From Candidatus Hestiella acidicharens (lineage in GTDB: Archaea; Thermoproteota; Thermoprotei_A; Sulfolobales; Acidilobaceae): a DNA stretch of 20,186 bases. How positions within the stretch are numbered: position 1 is the first letter of the stretch; the number at the start of each line of letters is the position of its first letter. The translations under genes and the position numbers were made by a program. The notes beneath the pieces were generated by a model. The model worked only from the letters and a program-made list of their open reading frames with translations, searched no databases and was not told where the DNA came from. The stretch covers positions 1 through 20,186 of the forward strand of contig WAJZ01000126.1 in the NCBI GenBank assembly GCA_015523575.1. The letters are read 5' to 3'. Below are positions 1 to 7,226 of the stretch, piece after piece.

Positions 1-144
1 GCCTTCTTCAGTCCCTGGTAGCTTTCGTGAAATTGTCGCTAACTGGTTGAATTCAGGTGTGAGAACTTTCAGCCTATCGCGCATCTCATCCAACATTTGC
101 TTAAAATTATCTACCTTGCTATCTCCACGAAAGTCCTGAGCCAT
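1..144 (-). CDS. Hypothetical protein, 5' part only (runs off the window)
   Basis: An ATG at 144 opens a frame that stays open for 48 codons to the window edge. It starts one base after the stop codon of the winged-helix gene at 146-904, so the two are almost certainly co-transcribed. The visible N-terminus begins MAQDFRGDSK and is polar and helix-prone, with no signal peptide or recognisable motif. Because the upstream gene resembles the AbiEi antitoxin of type IV systems, a nucleotidyltransferase toxin of the AbiEii kind would be the expected partner. The visible residues do not yet show such a domain, so this is inference from context only. Confidence 0.55.
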   Translation of the reverse strand, partial: MAQDFRGDSKVDNFKQMLDEMRDRLKVLTPEFNQLATISRKLPGTEEG

Positions 145-145
145 G

Positions 146-904
146 CTATATTCCCCTCCTCTCGGCTATATCGTTTGCATATACTAACTCTGCATACTCT
201 CCCAACCTCTTCTCAAGTAGCTCTAGGTCTGCTAGGCGTAGGTAATTGAACCTTGTCGACACTAACTTTCCACTGCTCAGGCGGAAAAACGCTAGGAACG
301 TTGCCAACCTCCTGAGGCCGTTAAGTGTTGTCCTCCTAGCTATATTATCAAGATCTAGCCTGTCTAAGTTATAGAGAATGTATTGCTCTGCTGGGTAAGC
401 AGGGTCATATGAGAGGAGATCCGCAAGGCTCTGCTCAGCGAAGCCTTTAGAGGCTCCTAGATCCCAGTCGTACCTCCACCTTCTACCCCTCATATTTTTA
501 TATACAACACTATAGTTCTTGGGTGGTTCAATCCTACCCTTTAAGGCATTATCAACTACAACTAGTACCTTCTCCGGAAACCCGAGCCATTCAATACTAG
601 GGGGCTCAGCTATATAGTAGTATACCTCCGGCACCATACGGGTCCAATACTCATACACGTTTTCAGGGATGAAGCCTAAGGCATACTCGGCGAGGGCCTT
701 ACCTACATCACAAAGCCTCCAGCTACCGCGCGTCCCCTCTACCACCAAGCCCTCCCTTGCCAGCTCCCTGAGGAACCTATATACTAAACCGGAGTTCAGC
801 TCAAATACCTTAACTAGACGGCCAACGGGTACCGGAAGATCCAGCTTCCATGCCTTAGCCAGTTGAAGTAACACAACATGCCTAAGCCTAGACATACTTA
901 ACAA
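146..904 (-). CDS. Winged-helix regulator, AbiEi-like antitoxin candidate
   Basis: This 252-residue protein has an N-terminal winged helix-turn-helix (about residues 5-75; the helix pair around FELNSGLVYRFLRELAREG is typical of a recognition helix). The C-terminal domain of about 170 residues contains the segments FPEKVLVVVDN and LDLDNIARR. That arrangement resembles the AbiEi family, where a wHTH domain is followed by an antitoxin domain that represses the operon and neutralises an AbiEii nucleotidyltransferase. The first codon is TTG at 904; an in-frame ATG at 895 is equally possible. The next gene follows after a single base, as in AbiE operons. The assignment rests on domain layout and context rather than a diagnostic residue, so a plain transcriptional regulator remains possible. 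Confidence 0.55.
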   Translation of the reverse strand: MLSMSRLRHVVLLQLAKAWKLDLPVPVGRLVKVFELNSGLVYRFLRELAREGLVVEGTRGSWRLCDVGKALAEYALGFIPENVYEYWTRMVPEVYYYIAEPPSIEWLGFPEKVLVVVDNALKGRIEPPKNYSVVYKNMRGRRWRYDWDLGASKGFAEQSLADLLSYDPAYPAEQYILYNLDRLDLDNIARRTTLNGLRRLATFLAFFRLSSGKLVSTRFNYLRLADLELLEKRLGEYAELVYANDIAERRGI

Positions 905-999
905 TGCCTACCCCGGTATAAGTCTAATAAGCAACCTAATAAAATTTAGGCAGTAATTGCCTACAATTCATTAAGCTCATGCAAAAAGACTTCTGCCCC

Positions 1000-1240
1000 T
1001 TATAATATAGCTACAGATGCATCTATGATCAAGCCCCTTCCAGGCGACTTTATTCCTCTCTCTCAATGGAAAGCTTGCTCAGTTCCTCATCTCAGTTCTT
1101 CAAGCCCTTGTGTATTCTTTGTGCAGACCTTACTAAATCCTCTTTTAAGGTTACAACAACCTCCTAGTCCTCCTCAAGGTCTAGAGAGTCAAGAGGCTTC
1201 GATATGCCCTGCTCATATCTGACCCGTATAACCTTAAGAC
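1000..1240 (-). pseudogene. Decayed VapBC module: AF2212-like antitoxin with two stops plus a VapC N-terminal stub
   Basis: The minus strand from about 1238 to 1050 reads like an AF2212-type VapB antitoxin (IRVRYEQGISKPLDSLDLEE, then EVVVTLKEDL, ending in DEELSKLSIEREE). This closely parallels the intact antitoxins at 7532-7720 and 11381-11578. It is broken by an in-frame TAG (1164-1166) just before the EVVV segment and by a TGA (1092-1094). Downstream, a TTG at 1032 begins LIIDASVAIL, the first strand of a PIN nuclease with its catalytic Asp, but it stops at 1000. Both genes are therefore dead. I infer a former toxin-antitoxin pair. An AT-rich TATA-like run at about 1255-1272 sits where its promoter would be. 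Confidence 0.6.
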
Positions 1241-1661
1241 AGCACACTCAGCTCATATATCTATATATATTCTACGTTAAAAGGTCACAAGATTTTATGA
1301 CCTAAAGAAGGCGTCCCATGTGTCGCGCTACAATATATAAATAGGAAATGTCCGGGATACTATCAATATCAACTATATGGCATTTAAGTGGCAATCTTTG
1401 AAGCCTATTGCTACACGCTCAAATCCCAGCAAGTCCAATACACCCATAATTGTTAGGCTTTTTATTTCCATTTCCGATAAGTTTTTATAGTTGAAAAAGT
1501 GCCTCCATATATGGTGATTCTGGAGATAATGCAGTGCCTATCCAATTCTCTAGCCGGAGAGCAACAACATGAACCCTTAAAGAAACTAGCAAGGGAAGGT
1601 TCTGTGGTAAATGTTGCTAGGAAGCCAAGGTTTCTCATGCGTCTCTTTACATGTGGGAGGA
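1241..1661. other. Intergenic stretch with an inverted repeat and two TATA-like boxes
   Basis: No convincing gene. An inverted repeat, AGGTCA at 1282-1287 and TGACCT at 1298-1303, separated by 10 bases, could be an operator or terminator. A plus-strand TATA-like run AATATATAAATA lies at 1332-1343 with no obvious gene after it. A second, TTTTTATAG, lies at about 1482-1490 and is the best promoter candidate for the nucleotidyltransferase operon. A 64-codon open frame from a GTG at 1499 follows this box but has no recognisable similarity. It may be a remnant or a long leader. Confidence 0.35.
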
Positions 1662-2357
1662 ATGAGAATAGTGACACAAGGCTTTCAAGGTGAGAGAAAA
1701 AGACGAAAGGATGTAGTTACCTTGGGAGAGGGTTTAGTTTTTGATAGAAGTAGAGGGGAAATATCCCTTTCTAAACCTCAACTTCTACCGGAGGATACCG
1801 TAGCACTTAAGTTTGCAAAGGTTCTAGAAGACTCCAATATAGATTATGTGCTGGTCGCTGGCTATACTGCAATACTCTTCGGTAGGGGTAGGAGGAGTGA
1901 TGACATTGACTTCATAATAGGAAATATTAAAGAGGATGACTTCATGAGGCTCTGTGAGACAGCTCACAGAGCAGGATTCTTGCTAATGCAGGGAGACATT
2001 TTGTTAGAGGAATCTATTAGGAAGGTCTATCGTGAGTATCTTGCACGAGGGTATAGTGTCAGATTCATGTATAAAGACTTAATATTGCCTAACGTCGAGG
2101 TAAAATTTGCTAGAACAAATCCTCACAGCTATGCTTTAATTCATAGCATAACTGTTTTAATAAACAATGAATATATGATTAGAATCTCGCCACTAGAGCT
2201 CCAAATAGCCTACAAGCTATACTTGGGCTCCGATAAAGATGTAGGCGACGCCGTATTTCTTTACACATTATTTAAAGAAGCTATAAGCCACGATGAGCTT
2301 GACGCGTGGTGTGAAATGCTAAGAGTGGATTGTAGTGTTTTGGAGGTAGATAAGTGA
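1662..2357 (+). CDS. Nucleotidyltransferase-fold protein (MNT/AbiEii-like, toxin-type)
   Basis: The core reads YVLVAGYTAILFGRGRR followed by SDDIDFII. This is the pol-beta nucleotidyltransferase signature: a glycine-containing helix turn, then Asp-x-Asp metal ligands on the next strand. The C-terminal half (about 100 residues, including the segment SPLELQIAYKLYLGSDKDVGD) is the all-helical extension seen in AbiEii/DUF-type archaeal nucleotidyltransferases. In characterised relatives the enzyme transfers nucleotides to tRNA or a partner protein. The substrate here is unknown. The start is uncertain: ATG 1662, GTG 1671 and TTG 1722 are all in frame, and homology of this type usually begins near the TTG. 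Its stop overlaps the next gene (GTGATG), indicating translational coupling to the 80-residue protein, a likely antitoxin or cofactor. Confidence 0.7.
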   Translation: MRIVTQGFQGERKRRKDVVTLGEGLVFDRSRGEISLSKPQLLPEDTVALKFAKVLEDSNIDYVLVAGYTAILFGRGRRSDDIDFIIGNIKEDDFMRLCETAHRAGFLLMQGDILLEESIRKVYREYLARGYSVRFMYKDLILPNVEVKFARTNPHSYALIHSITVLINNEYMIRISPLELQIAYKLYLGSDKDVGDAVFLYTLFKEAISHDELDAWCEMLRVDCSVLEVDK

Positions 2358-2596
2358 TGGCCTCAGACGCATTGATAAGGGATCTTGAAGAGGAGAGGCG
2401 CAGAAACAAGTTAGATACTATACGCCATGCCAGATGGGAGGCTGAGATGGTGAAGAAGCTTGGTTCTAAATGGTTCGAGGTGCGTGACAAGTGGCTCATG
2501 GAAGCATTTGAAGCTGATAGAAAGATGTGGCAGAACTCAAAGGTAAGAGAGGCCTTAATAAGAGCGATACTAGCTAGAGACAGAGAGATACAGTAG
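2354..2596 (+). CDS. Small all-helical protein coupled to the nucleotidyltransferase, putative antitoxin/partner
   Basis: This is an 80-residue, highly charged, alpha-helical protein (starts GTG 2354 or ATG 2357; segments LIRDLEEERRRNKLD and KWFEVRDKWLMEAFEADR). It has no membrane segment and no recognisable enzymatic motif. The start overlaps the stop of the nucleotidyltransferase gene by four bases, the classic arrangement of a two-gene toxin-antitoxin operon. The long amphipathic helices suggest a protein-protein interaction role. I do not recognise the family. HEPN toxins carry an R-x4-6-H motif, and no such motif is clear here, so an antitoxin-like or structural partner role is favoured by context only. 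Confidence 0.6.
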   Translation: MMASDALIRDLEEERRRNKLDTIRHARWEAEMVKKLGSKWFEVRDKWLMEAFEADRKMWQNSKVREALIRAILARDREIQ

Positions 2597-2953
2597 TGAG
2601 CTATCCTGCCTACGGAGCTTCTCCGGTTCCACCTGCCTTTATAATTAGTAGCTTTGTGTGGGAGTTCAGGGCTGGCTCGCATAGCAACCTAACCTCATGC
2701 CTTAATGATAGGCATGGACCAATGTTGTTTTTCTTATCCCTTCCCCAACGAGACGCCATCAAAACAATCTTTGGATCCAAATAAACTTAACCATCCACAA
2801 GCCTCCCCTTGCATATCACCGCTTTGAAAAGCAAGATTTTTACAAGCAAGAATTTATAAAAGCATAAAAGGTGATTAAGGATGACTTCGAGCAACAACTT
2901 AAAGCCTTTGTGCCCTCTTTTCAAAGAATAGCTCACGATTGAGGTTGTTTACA
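2597..2953. other. Gene-poor stretch with a hairpin and an orphan promoter/mini-ORF
   Basis: A perfect 7-base-pair hairpin (CATGCCT 2696-2702, AGGCATG 2710-2716, 7-base loop) could end the upstream operon. Both strands are open between about 2612 and 2784; the minus reading (MASRWGRDKKNN onwards) looks slightly protein-like but is unrecognised. A good TATA box (AATTTATAAA, 2851-2860) precedes an ATG at 2881 that encodes only 16 codons before TAG at 2929-2931. This may be a truncated gene start or a leader. Confidence 0.4.
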
Positions 2954-3970
2954 TTATATTACCTTTACCTCTTGTATTCCAAGGTCAGGGCCCACCACCA
3001 TAAGGTAGCCATTAGATATTGGTATCCAGCTTAGTTCATCGCTCATAGGCTCGGAGGCTATTAGTATTGCTTTTTCTCCATGCGCAAGCTTCGTCATTAT
3101 CAGTTGAGACGTTTCTTTTGATAGCCTTTTCAACTCGAAACCTTCTCCAGGTCTCTCCAAATAATATAGCGTGTAGTATTCGGTTTGTTCCTTGGCACAC
3201 CTTAAAGCATAGAGCATATCTTTATCGCTAGCTATGAAATTTAGAGAGGAGAAGTTAATATCATTTTTGATGATCTTTTCCGCGGCACTTCTGACACCCT
3301 CCACTGGATTTCCTAGGTCCTCAGCTTCCTGAACCACTATGTGAAAGAATACTTCAGAATCCGTAACCGTTCTGATTATCCGCTACTTTTGAAACTTTTG
3401 AAATAATCGTAGCGGATGACCTTCCAGCCTCCCACCTTCATTAGCTGGCTTTCGGGGGGAACGGAAACTCCCCACATCTTTGGCTGGCTTTCGGGCTTAT
3501 GAAACCCCACATCTTCAGAGCCATCCTATAATCATGATTATCTGTGGAAAGTATTAAATATTTCGTTTGTTGCTATCTATGAAACACTCCCCGAAATCCT
3601 GATAATCTTTGCGGACTAGCTCTAGTAATGCTTGCTTATCATATATTGTACCGTTGTGAGCGAAGACCCAGTTCCTATACTGCCATGGATGGGTGTTTTT
3701 CTTTATAGCACTCCCAACGCTCGCAAGCCTGACGTGAGAAACAATTATCCTGCCACAAACACTTTTTCGGATTACCTTTTCAGCGTTATCCGAGGAATAT
3801 AATGGTAGAGGTTCTTTGTAGATATGCCAACCAACATCATTAAGATATGCGACGCCCCAACCACTAGGATTTTTATGTGAGAGCTCTACAAAACTACCTA
3901 CAGGAGACTCAAAGAAGCTAAAAGAAACGTTTACAAGCTTATTAGCATATAAACCAAATAACCGACACAC
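2954..3970 (-). pseudogene. Class II glutamine amidotransferase (YafJ/COG0121-like), split by a transposon-derived element
   Basis: The gene starts at GTG 3968-3970. The protein opens MCRLFG, so Cys2 is the N-terminal nucleophile after Met removal, as in class II (Ntn) glutamine amidotransferases. Family motifs follow: NPSGWGV (34-40), SHVRLAS (78-84), THPW (93-96) and FAHNG (103-107). The frame runs cleanly to codon 128, is interrupted by the element at 3365-3586, and resumes with TDSEVFFH, the family's next conserved block. It then runs to TAA at 2954. Excising exactly 3365-3586 restores one uninterrupted frame of 264 residues, the normal family size (GAG joined to ACG). As it stands, the first fragment reads a few codons into the element and stops. 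The insertion appears to be the only lesion, so inactivation looks recent. Confidence 0.85.
3365..3586 (-). mobile_element. IS200/IS605-derived MITE, copy 1 (inside the amidotransferase gene)
   Basis: This is a 222-base element whose orientation, judged from the tnpB-like residues, is minus. Left end (right side here): TGTTTCAT-type hairpin arm at 3560-3586, imperfect in this copy. Interior: a minus-strand reading with HDYRMALKMW, followed by PKASQ, resembles the extreme C-terminus of TnpB. Right end: hairpin ATCCGCTAC (3378-3386), 22-base loop, GTAGCGGAT (3409-3417), then the boundary at 3365. This copy is longer than the others because a segment of about 39 bases (3444-3482) is tandemly repeated at 3483-3519 with divergence. 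The host gene is restored on excision with no target duplication, as known for IS200/IS605 single-strand transposition. The bases 5' of the left end (minus strand) are GGGGAG. Confidence 0.8.
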
Positions 3971-3976
3971 ATAAAT

Positions 3977-4002
3977 CTACCTCCATCAATAATCTTATAA
4001 AT
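3977..4002 (-). promoter_or_regulatory. TATA box and Shine-Dalgarno of the amidotransferase gene
   Basis: On the minus strand ATTTATAAG (3994-4002) lies about 28 bases before the start. GGAGGTAG (3977-3984) lies six bases before the GTG at 3970, and this fixes the GTG (rather than an out-of-frame ATG three bases away) as the start. Confidence 0.6.
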
Positions 4003-4087
4003 GCTGAACTGTATTAAGTTCATCCTTTTACTTCCTTAAACAACCATTGTATCTGAATACATCATAAATGATTTTGGCTCATCATCT

Positions 4088-4134
4088 TAATGCAGTAATA
4101 GTATGGAGGCTACCCTAGAAAGTAATGCAGTAAT
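4088..4134. repeat. 12-base direct repeat between the amidotransferase and mobB
   Basis: TAATGCAGTAAT occurs at 4088-4099 and again at 4123-4134, with a start-to-start distance of 35 bases. It lies downstream of mobB and upstream of the amidotransferase promoter. The function is unknown. It could be a regulator site or chance in AT-rich DNA. Confidence 0.4.
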
Positions 4135-4171
4135 TACATTATTAAGCATACTTTGTAATTATTTAATCTGA

Positions 4172-4654
4172 CTATGAGAATGCAATTGCGCACTTCTTAG
4201 TAAATATTAGGTCTAAGAGCCTTTCTAGAGCTTCGTCTAGGCTCCGAGTCGATTGGCTCTCTGGTTCGATCTCAACAACGCCACTACCGCCTACATAGGC
4301 TGTGCAACCTCCATGCCTCACTATATTATCTATATGCTCCCTAAAGCCCTCAACTACTACTACATCGAAATCCCTCAGCATCATTATTGCTTCCCAAAAC
4401 CCTATCCTTTCCTTCTCGACAACCATATATTCTCGGGGTCCTATTGCGACCACTTTTTCAGCGCCTGCCCCAAGGTAACGCCCGGTATCCTTAACGCGAT
4501 AGTCAACGCCGTGATGTACATGCTTAACAACGCCAACATGGAAACCCTTGCTCACTAAGGCGGCAACTAGGCGTTCCCCTAGAAGCGTCTTACCGACATC
4601 CTTTCCTTCTCCAACAATTAAGATGAGTTCCATACCTTTCTCCCTAGAGCTCAT
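4172..4654 (-). CDS. mobB: MobB-like molybdopterin-guanine dinucleotide biosynthesis GTPase
   Basis: This 160-residue P-loop protein has the Walker A sequence GEGKDVGKT at residues 15-23. The MobB hallmark KHVHHG follows at 44-49, with downstream DTGRYLGAGAEKV corresponding to the Asp-Thr-x-Arg segment of the family. MobB binds GTP and assists MobA in attaching GMP to molybdopterin for molybdenum or tungsten enzymes. Here it would serve tungsten/molybdenum oxidoreductases typical of hyperthermophiles. The length matches the family (about 160-175). The start is ATG 4654: a minus-strand TATA box centred near 4683 puts transcription initiation almost on it, so the mRNA is probably leaderless. 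An internal ATG at residue 8 is an alternative. The gene is divergent from the serine hydrolase at 4833. No mobA is in view. Confidence 0.85.
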   Translation of the reverse strand: MSSREKGMELILIVGEGKDVGKTLLGERLVAALVSKGFHVGVVKHVHHGVDYRVKDTGRYLGAGAEKVVAIGPREYMVVEKERIGFWEAIMMLRDFDVVVVEGFREHIDNIVRHGGCTAYVGGSGVVEIEPESQSTRSLDEALERLLDLIFTKKCAIAFS

Positions 4655-4677
4655 ACAAGCCAGGAGATAGGGCCTAG

Positions 4678-4688
4678 TTTTTATAAAA
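4678..4688 (-). promoter_or_regulatory. TATA box of mobB
   Basis: The minus-strand sequence GTTTTATAAAAAC is centred about 29 bases before the ATG at 4654, which predicts a leaderless transcript. Confidence 0.6.
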
Positions 4689-4803
4689 CTACTGCTTTAG
4701 CCTCTCCATTTAGGCAGCTTATTGCTATTCCTATTAGATTCTCATTAATAAAAGACTCTTAAAAGGAAGCAACCTCTAAACCTAAAAAACTAAAATATCT
4801 ATA

Positions 4804-4814
4804 TCTATAAAAAA
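4804..4814 (+). promoter_or_regulatory. TATA box of the serine hydrolase gene
   Basis: TCTATAAAAAA lies about 24 bases before the TTG at 4833, with AAAGGGG between. The spacing fits a very short leader and supports the TTG start. Confidence 0.55.
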
Positions 4815-4832
4815 TTAAAGGGGTTTGTAGCC

Positions 4833-6254
4833 TTGCATAATGAAATATTGCATAATTATATCACCACTAGAATGTCACAACTCTTTGTTCCAAGCCTAAC
4901 ATTAGCTATCATGAAAGAAGGAAAAATTATAAGAGAGGAAGCCTATGGATTTAGAGACTTAGAAAACAGCCTCAAAGCCACTCCCGATACTATATATGAG
5001 ATAGCTTCGATAACAAAAGTTTTTACAGCCACTGCAATAATGCAACTTGTTGAAAAGGGAAAAATTAGTCTTGATGATCCGGCTGAAAAGTATTTACCAA
5101 TAGAACTCAGAGTTAAGGGAGAACCAGTTAGAATATGGCATCTTCTTAGCCATACAAGCGGAATACCGGCATTAGGCTACGCAGAAGCTCAAATATCGAG
5201 CTATATGGGGCAGAGCCCTGACTGGCTTCCGTATTCTGAACCTATTCATGTGCTAAGATGGCTAGAAGAGGGTTCGAGAAAGTGGGCAATCGCTACTCCT
5301 GGAGAGAGGTTCTTTTATTTAAATGAGGGATTTGTAGCCCTAGGTTTCATAATAGAAAAAGTTAGCGGAATTAGCTATTTTGATTATATAAAGAAAAACA
5401 TTATAGAGCCTCTAAAGCTTGAAAGGACAAAACCCTCTTACTATGATACTATTGATAACCCTCTTCTTGCTAAGCCATACGACAATACAAGAAAGCCTCC
5501 GAAGCTTTCTAGAATTCCCGGAACTATTTATGCTGATGGAGGAATATATAGCAGCTCTCCTGATTTAGCAAGGTTTATGCAGGCCCTCGCTAGAGGCGGA
5601 AACCTAGAGGGGAAACAGATCCTAGGTCAGAAATATGTTAGGGAGATGGAAAAACCCAGGACAAAACTACCATTTCAGCTCTTTGGAAATGACTCCTATG
5701 GACTAGGCCTTATAATATATGATAGTGTGTTTGATGAAAAGGTCATAGGTCATAGTGGCTCCGTTCTTGCTTATACAGGATATGCTGGATACATATCAAG
5801 TAGACTATTATCCATAGGTGTTTTATCAAATGCTAACGCCATGCCACGAGATATAGCCCTGAACGCTTTGGCCTTAGAGCTAAATAAGGATCCCTATGAG
5901 CTTCCCTTTAATAAAGCTGAGAAGCTCTACTCAATCCTAGAAGGGATCTACTACGGATATAAGGGAACGCTCAAGGTAGAGGTAGATAGAAAAGGTGACT
6001 ACCTTATCATCAACCCCAAAGATCCCTCTGAAGAAAGTATCATCCTAGAACCAGACTTTGACATAAAGCAGATAAACCTAGGGGATCAAATGACGCTGCT
6101 CTTCAAGTCAAGAATGAATGGAGGATTTATAAACATAGAATTTAAGATTGATCAGCTGAAAGATGTCATTGAACTTATCTACGAGAGGAATAGATTTGTC
6201 AAAGTGGCATCGCTAGACATTTCAAGGCCTTCGCTAAGTACAATAAGGTTCTAA
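4833..6254 (+). CDS. Serine hydrolase, beta-lactamase/CubicO family (MEROPS S12-like, Pab87-type)
   Basis: This 473-residue protein has the three active-site motifs of class C beta-lactamase-fold enzymes. These are SxxK as SITK (Ser59 nucleophile, Lys62), YxN as YLN (162-164), and HSGS (307-310) in place of the KTG box. The supporting segments HLLSHTSGIP (103-112) and YADGGIYSSSPDLARF (233-248) are also typical. Residues after about 365 form a separate beta-rich domain (GIYYGYKGTLKVEV onwards), comparable to the lipocalin-like C-terminal domain of Pyrococcus abyssi Pab87, a CubicO peptidase. No signal peptide is visible, so it is probably cytoplasmic. The substrate is not determinable: peptidase (D-amino-acid peptides) and esterase are both known in the family. 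The start is TTG 4833, supported by the TATA spacing. The gene stands alone, divergent from mobB. Confidence 0.88.
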   Translation: MHNEILHNYITTRMSQLFVPSLTLAIMKEGKIIREEAYGFRDLENSLKATPDTIYEIASITKVFTATAIMQLVEKGKISLDDPAEKYLPIELRVKGEPVRIWHLLSHTSGIPALGYAEAQISSYMGQSPDWLPYSEPIHVLRWLEEGSRKWAIATPGERFFYLNEGFVALGFIIEKVSGISYFDYIKKNIIEPLKLERTKPSYYDTIDNPLLAKPYDNTRKPPKLSRIPGTIYADGGIYSSSPDLARFMQALARGGNLEGKQILGQKYVREMEKPRTKLPFQLFGNDSYGLGLIIYDSVFDEKVIGHSGSVLAYTGYAGYISSRLLSIGVLSNANAMPRDIALNALALELNKDPYELPFNKAEKLYSILEGIYYGYKGTLKVEVDRKGDYLIINPKDPSEESIILEPDFDIKQINLGDQMTLLFKSRMNGGFINIEFKIDQLKDVIELIYERNRFVKVASLDISRPSLSTIRF

Positions 6255-6568
6255 ATCAGTTTCCTGTCCTAGGCCATTATAGATTTCGCTAAGATGAGTT
6301 AGCTACATGATTCATCGCGACTATAATTAGCTCAACGTTATATCATAAAGGTCCTTCAGGGTAAATGGTACACGCCCCTCCTAGTTAGTTGTAACTTGTG
6401 TAAAGCCCGTAAATTCCGTTATGGCTAACCATAACTGTATCAGAGATAGCTTCATGGATGTAGCAAGACGATATGCGAGGGAATATCTCCATGAACCCCT
6501 TATATAATACCTTTTGACCAATTCTTGATAAAGTCCTTTAGGCTGCTCTTGGAACACTATTGCTATCT
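6255..6568. other. Intergenic stretch with one small hairpin
   Basis: Between the converging serine hydrolase and methyltransferase genes I find no gene. A 7-base-pair hairpin (GTTATGG 6418-6424, CCATAAC 6429-6435, 4-base loop) could serve as a bidirectional terminator. A TATA-like CTTATATAATA at about 6498-6508 (plus) has no gene behind it. Confidence 0.4.
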
Positions 6569-7120
6569 TTACATCCTTCCTCTTTCTCTAAGATAATTTA
6601 TTCCTTTAATGATGCACAGAGGATTCAAGGCAAACGCTTTCACCTCCTTAATATAAGCATAATATTCATTGCCAAATTTCATGAAACAATCTGGTTCCTC
6701 TATGAACATTACAAAAAATAGTGTACCAACGACAGCCCATCCTGAAGCTATTATTGTTATAGGTGAGGCTGTTATTAGGGCTAACGCAATAGAAACTAAC
6801 ATTAGACCCAAGTGCTGAGGGTGTCTCATGCATGAATAAATTCCAACCTTAACAAGCTTATCTGGCCAGAAACTCTTTCTATTAGGGTCTTTATGTCCAT
6901 AATGCCTCAAAGTTCTACCCGCCACCCCAAGAATCAGAAATGCCCAAAATAAAAGAACTAAACCTATTACTCTAAGGACGGCTACGCCCTCCCCTCCAGG
7001 CCTAGCTACATCTCCAAAAAATACATAAGTTGAACCTAACGTGATAGCCCATAAAATGGGCCAATAAATAAACTTCCAAAGCCCTTCTTTTAGGGGCCTT
7101 CCTTTAATAACTCCTTCCAA
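6569..7120 (-). CDS. Isoprenylcysteine carboxyl methyltransferase-like / phospholipid methyltransferase-like membrane protein
   Basis: This 183-residue integral membrane protein has hydrophobic segments at about residues 15-35, 48-71 and 103-139. It shows the ICMT/PEMT signature: GIYSCMRHPQHLGL (about 92-105), where Arg-His-Pro contacts S-adenosylmethionine, and EEPDCFMKFGNEYYAY (about 140-155), which carries the conserved Glu-Glu and the Tyr region. The length is normal for the prokaryotic family. Such enzymes methylate a membrane-associated acceptor (lipid or isoprenoid-thiol). The acceptor here is unknown. The start is TTG 7120, supported by a TATA box and a GGTGG ribosome site upstream. 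It is a single gene convergent with the serine hydrolase. Confidence 0.8.
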   Translation of the reverse strand: MEGVIKGRPLKEGLWKFIYWPILWAITLGSTYVFFGDVARPGGEGVAVLRVIGLVLLFWAFLILGVAGRTLRHYGHKDPNRKSFWPDKLVKVGIYSCMRHPQHLGLMLVSIALALITASPITIIASGWAVVGTLFFVMFIEEPDCFMKFGNEYYAYIKEVKAFALNPLCIIKGINYLRERGRM

Positions 7121-7126
7121 AAGCGT

Positions 7127-7161
7127 CCACCTGATCTTTTATGCTCTGTTTCCTATAAAAA
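7127..7161 (-). promoter_or_regulatory. TATA box and ribosome site of the methyltransferase gene
   Basis: On the minus strand TTTTTATAGGA (7151-7161) is followed by AGGTGG (7127-7132), which lies six to seven bases before the TTG at 7120. This decides the start in the absence of an ATG. Confidence 0.55.
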
Positions 7162-7226
7162 CATCAACACCTAATTAATGATATAAGCATATTAAAGCCA
7201 AGACGAGAGAAAGGATCTTGAGTTGT

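Noticed and set aside
1412..1445. T-arm-like string (GCTCAAATCCC) suggesting another tRNA fragment
   Set aside because: The flanking bases do not pair as a T stem and no anticodon arm is present.
2596..2784. 62-residue plus-strand ORF after the small helical protein
   Set aside because: No ribosome site, no similarity, and the opposite strand is equally open; no basis for calling it a gene.
4253..4558. 101-residue plus-strand ORF opposite mobB
   Set aside because: It is the antisense shadow of a clear MobB gene.
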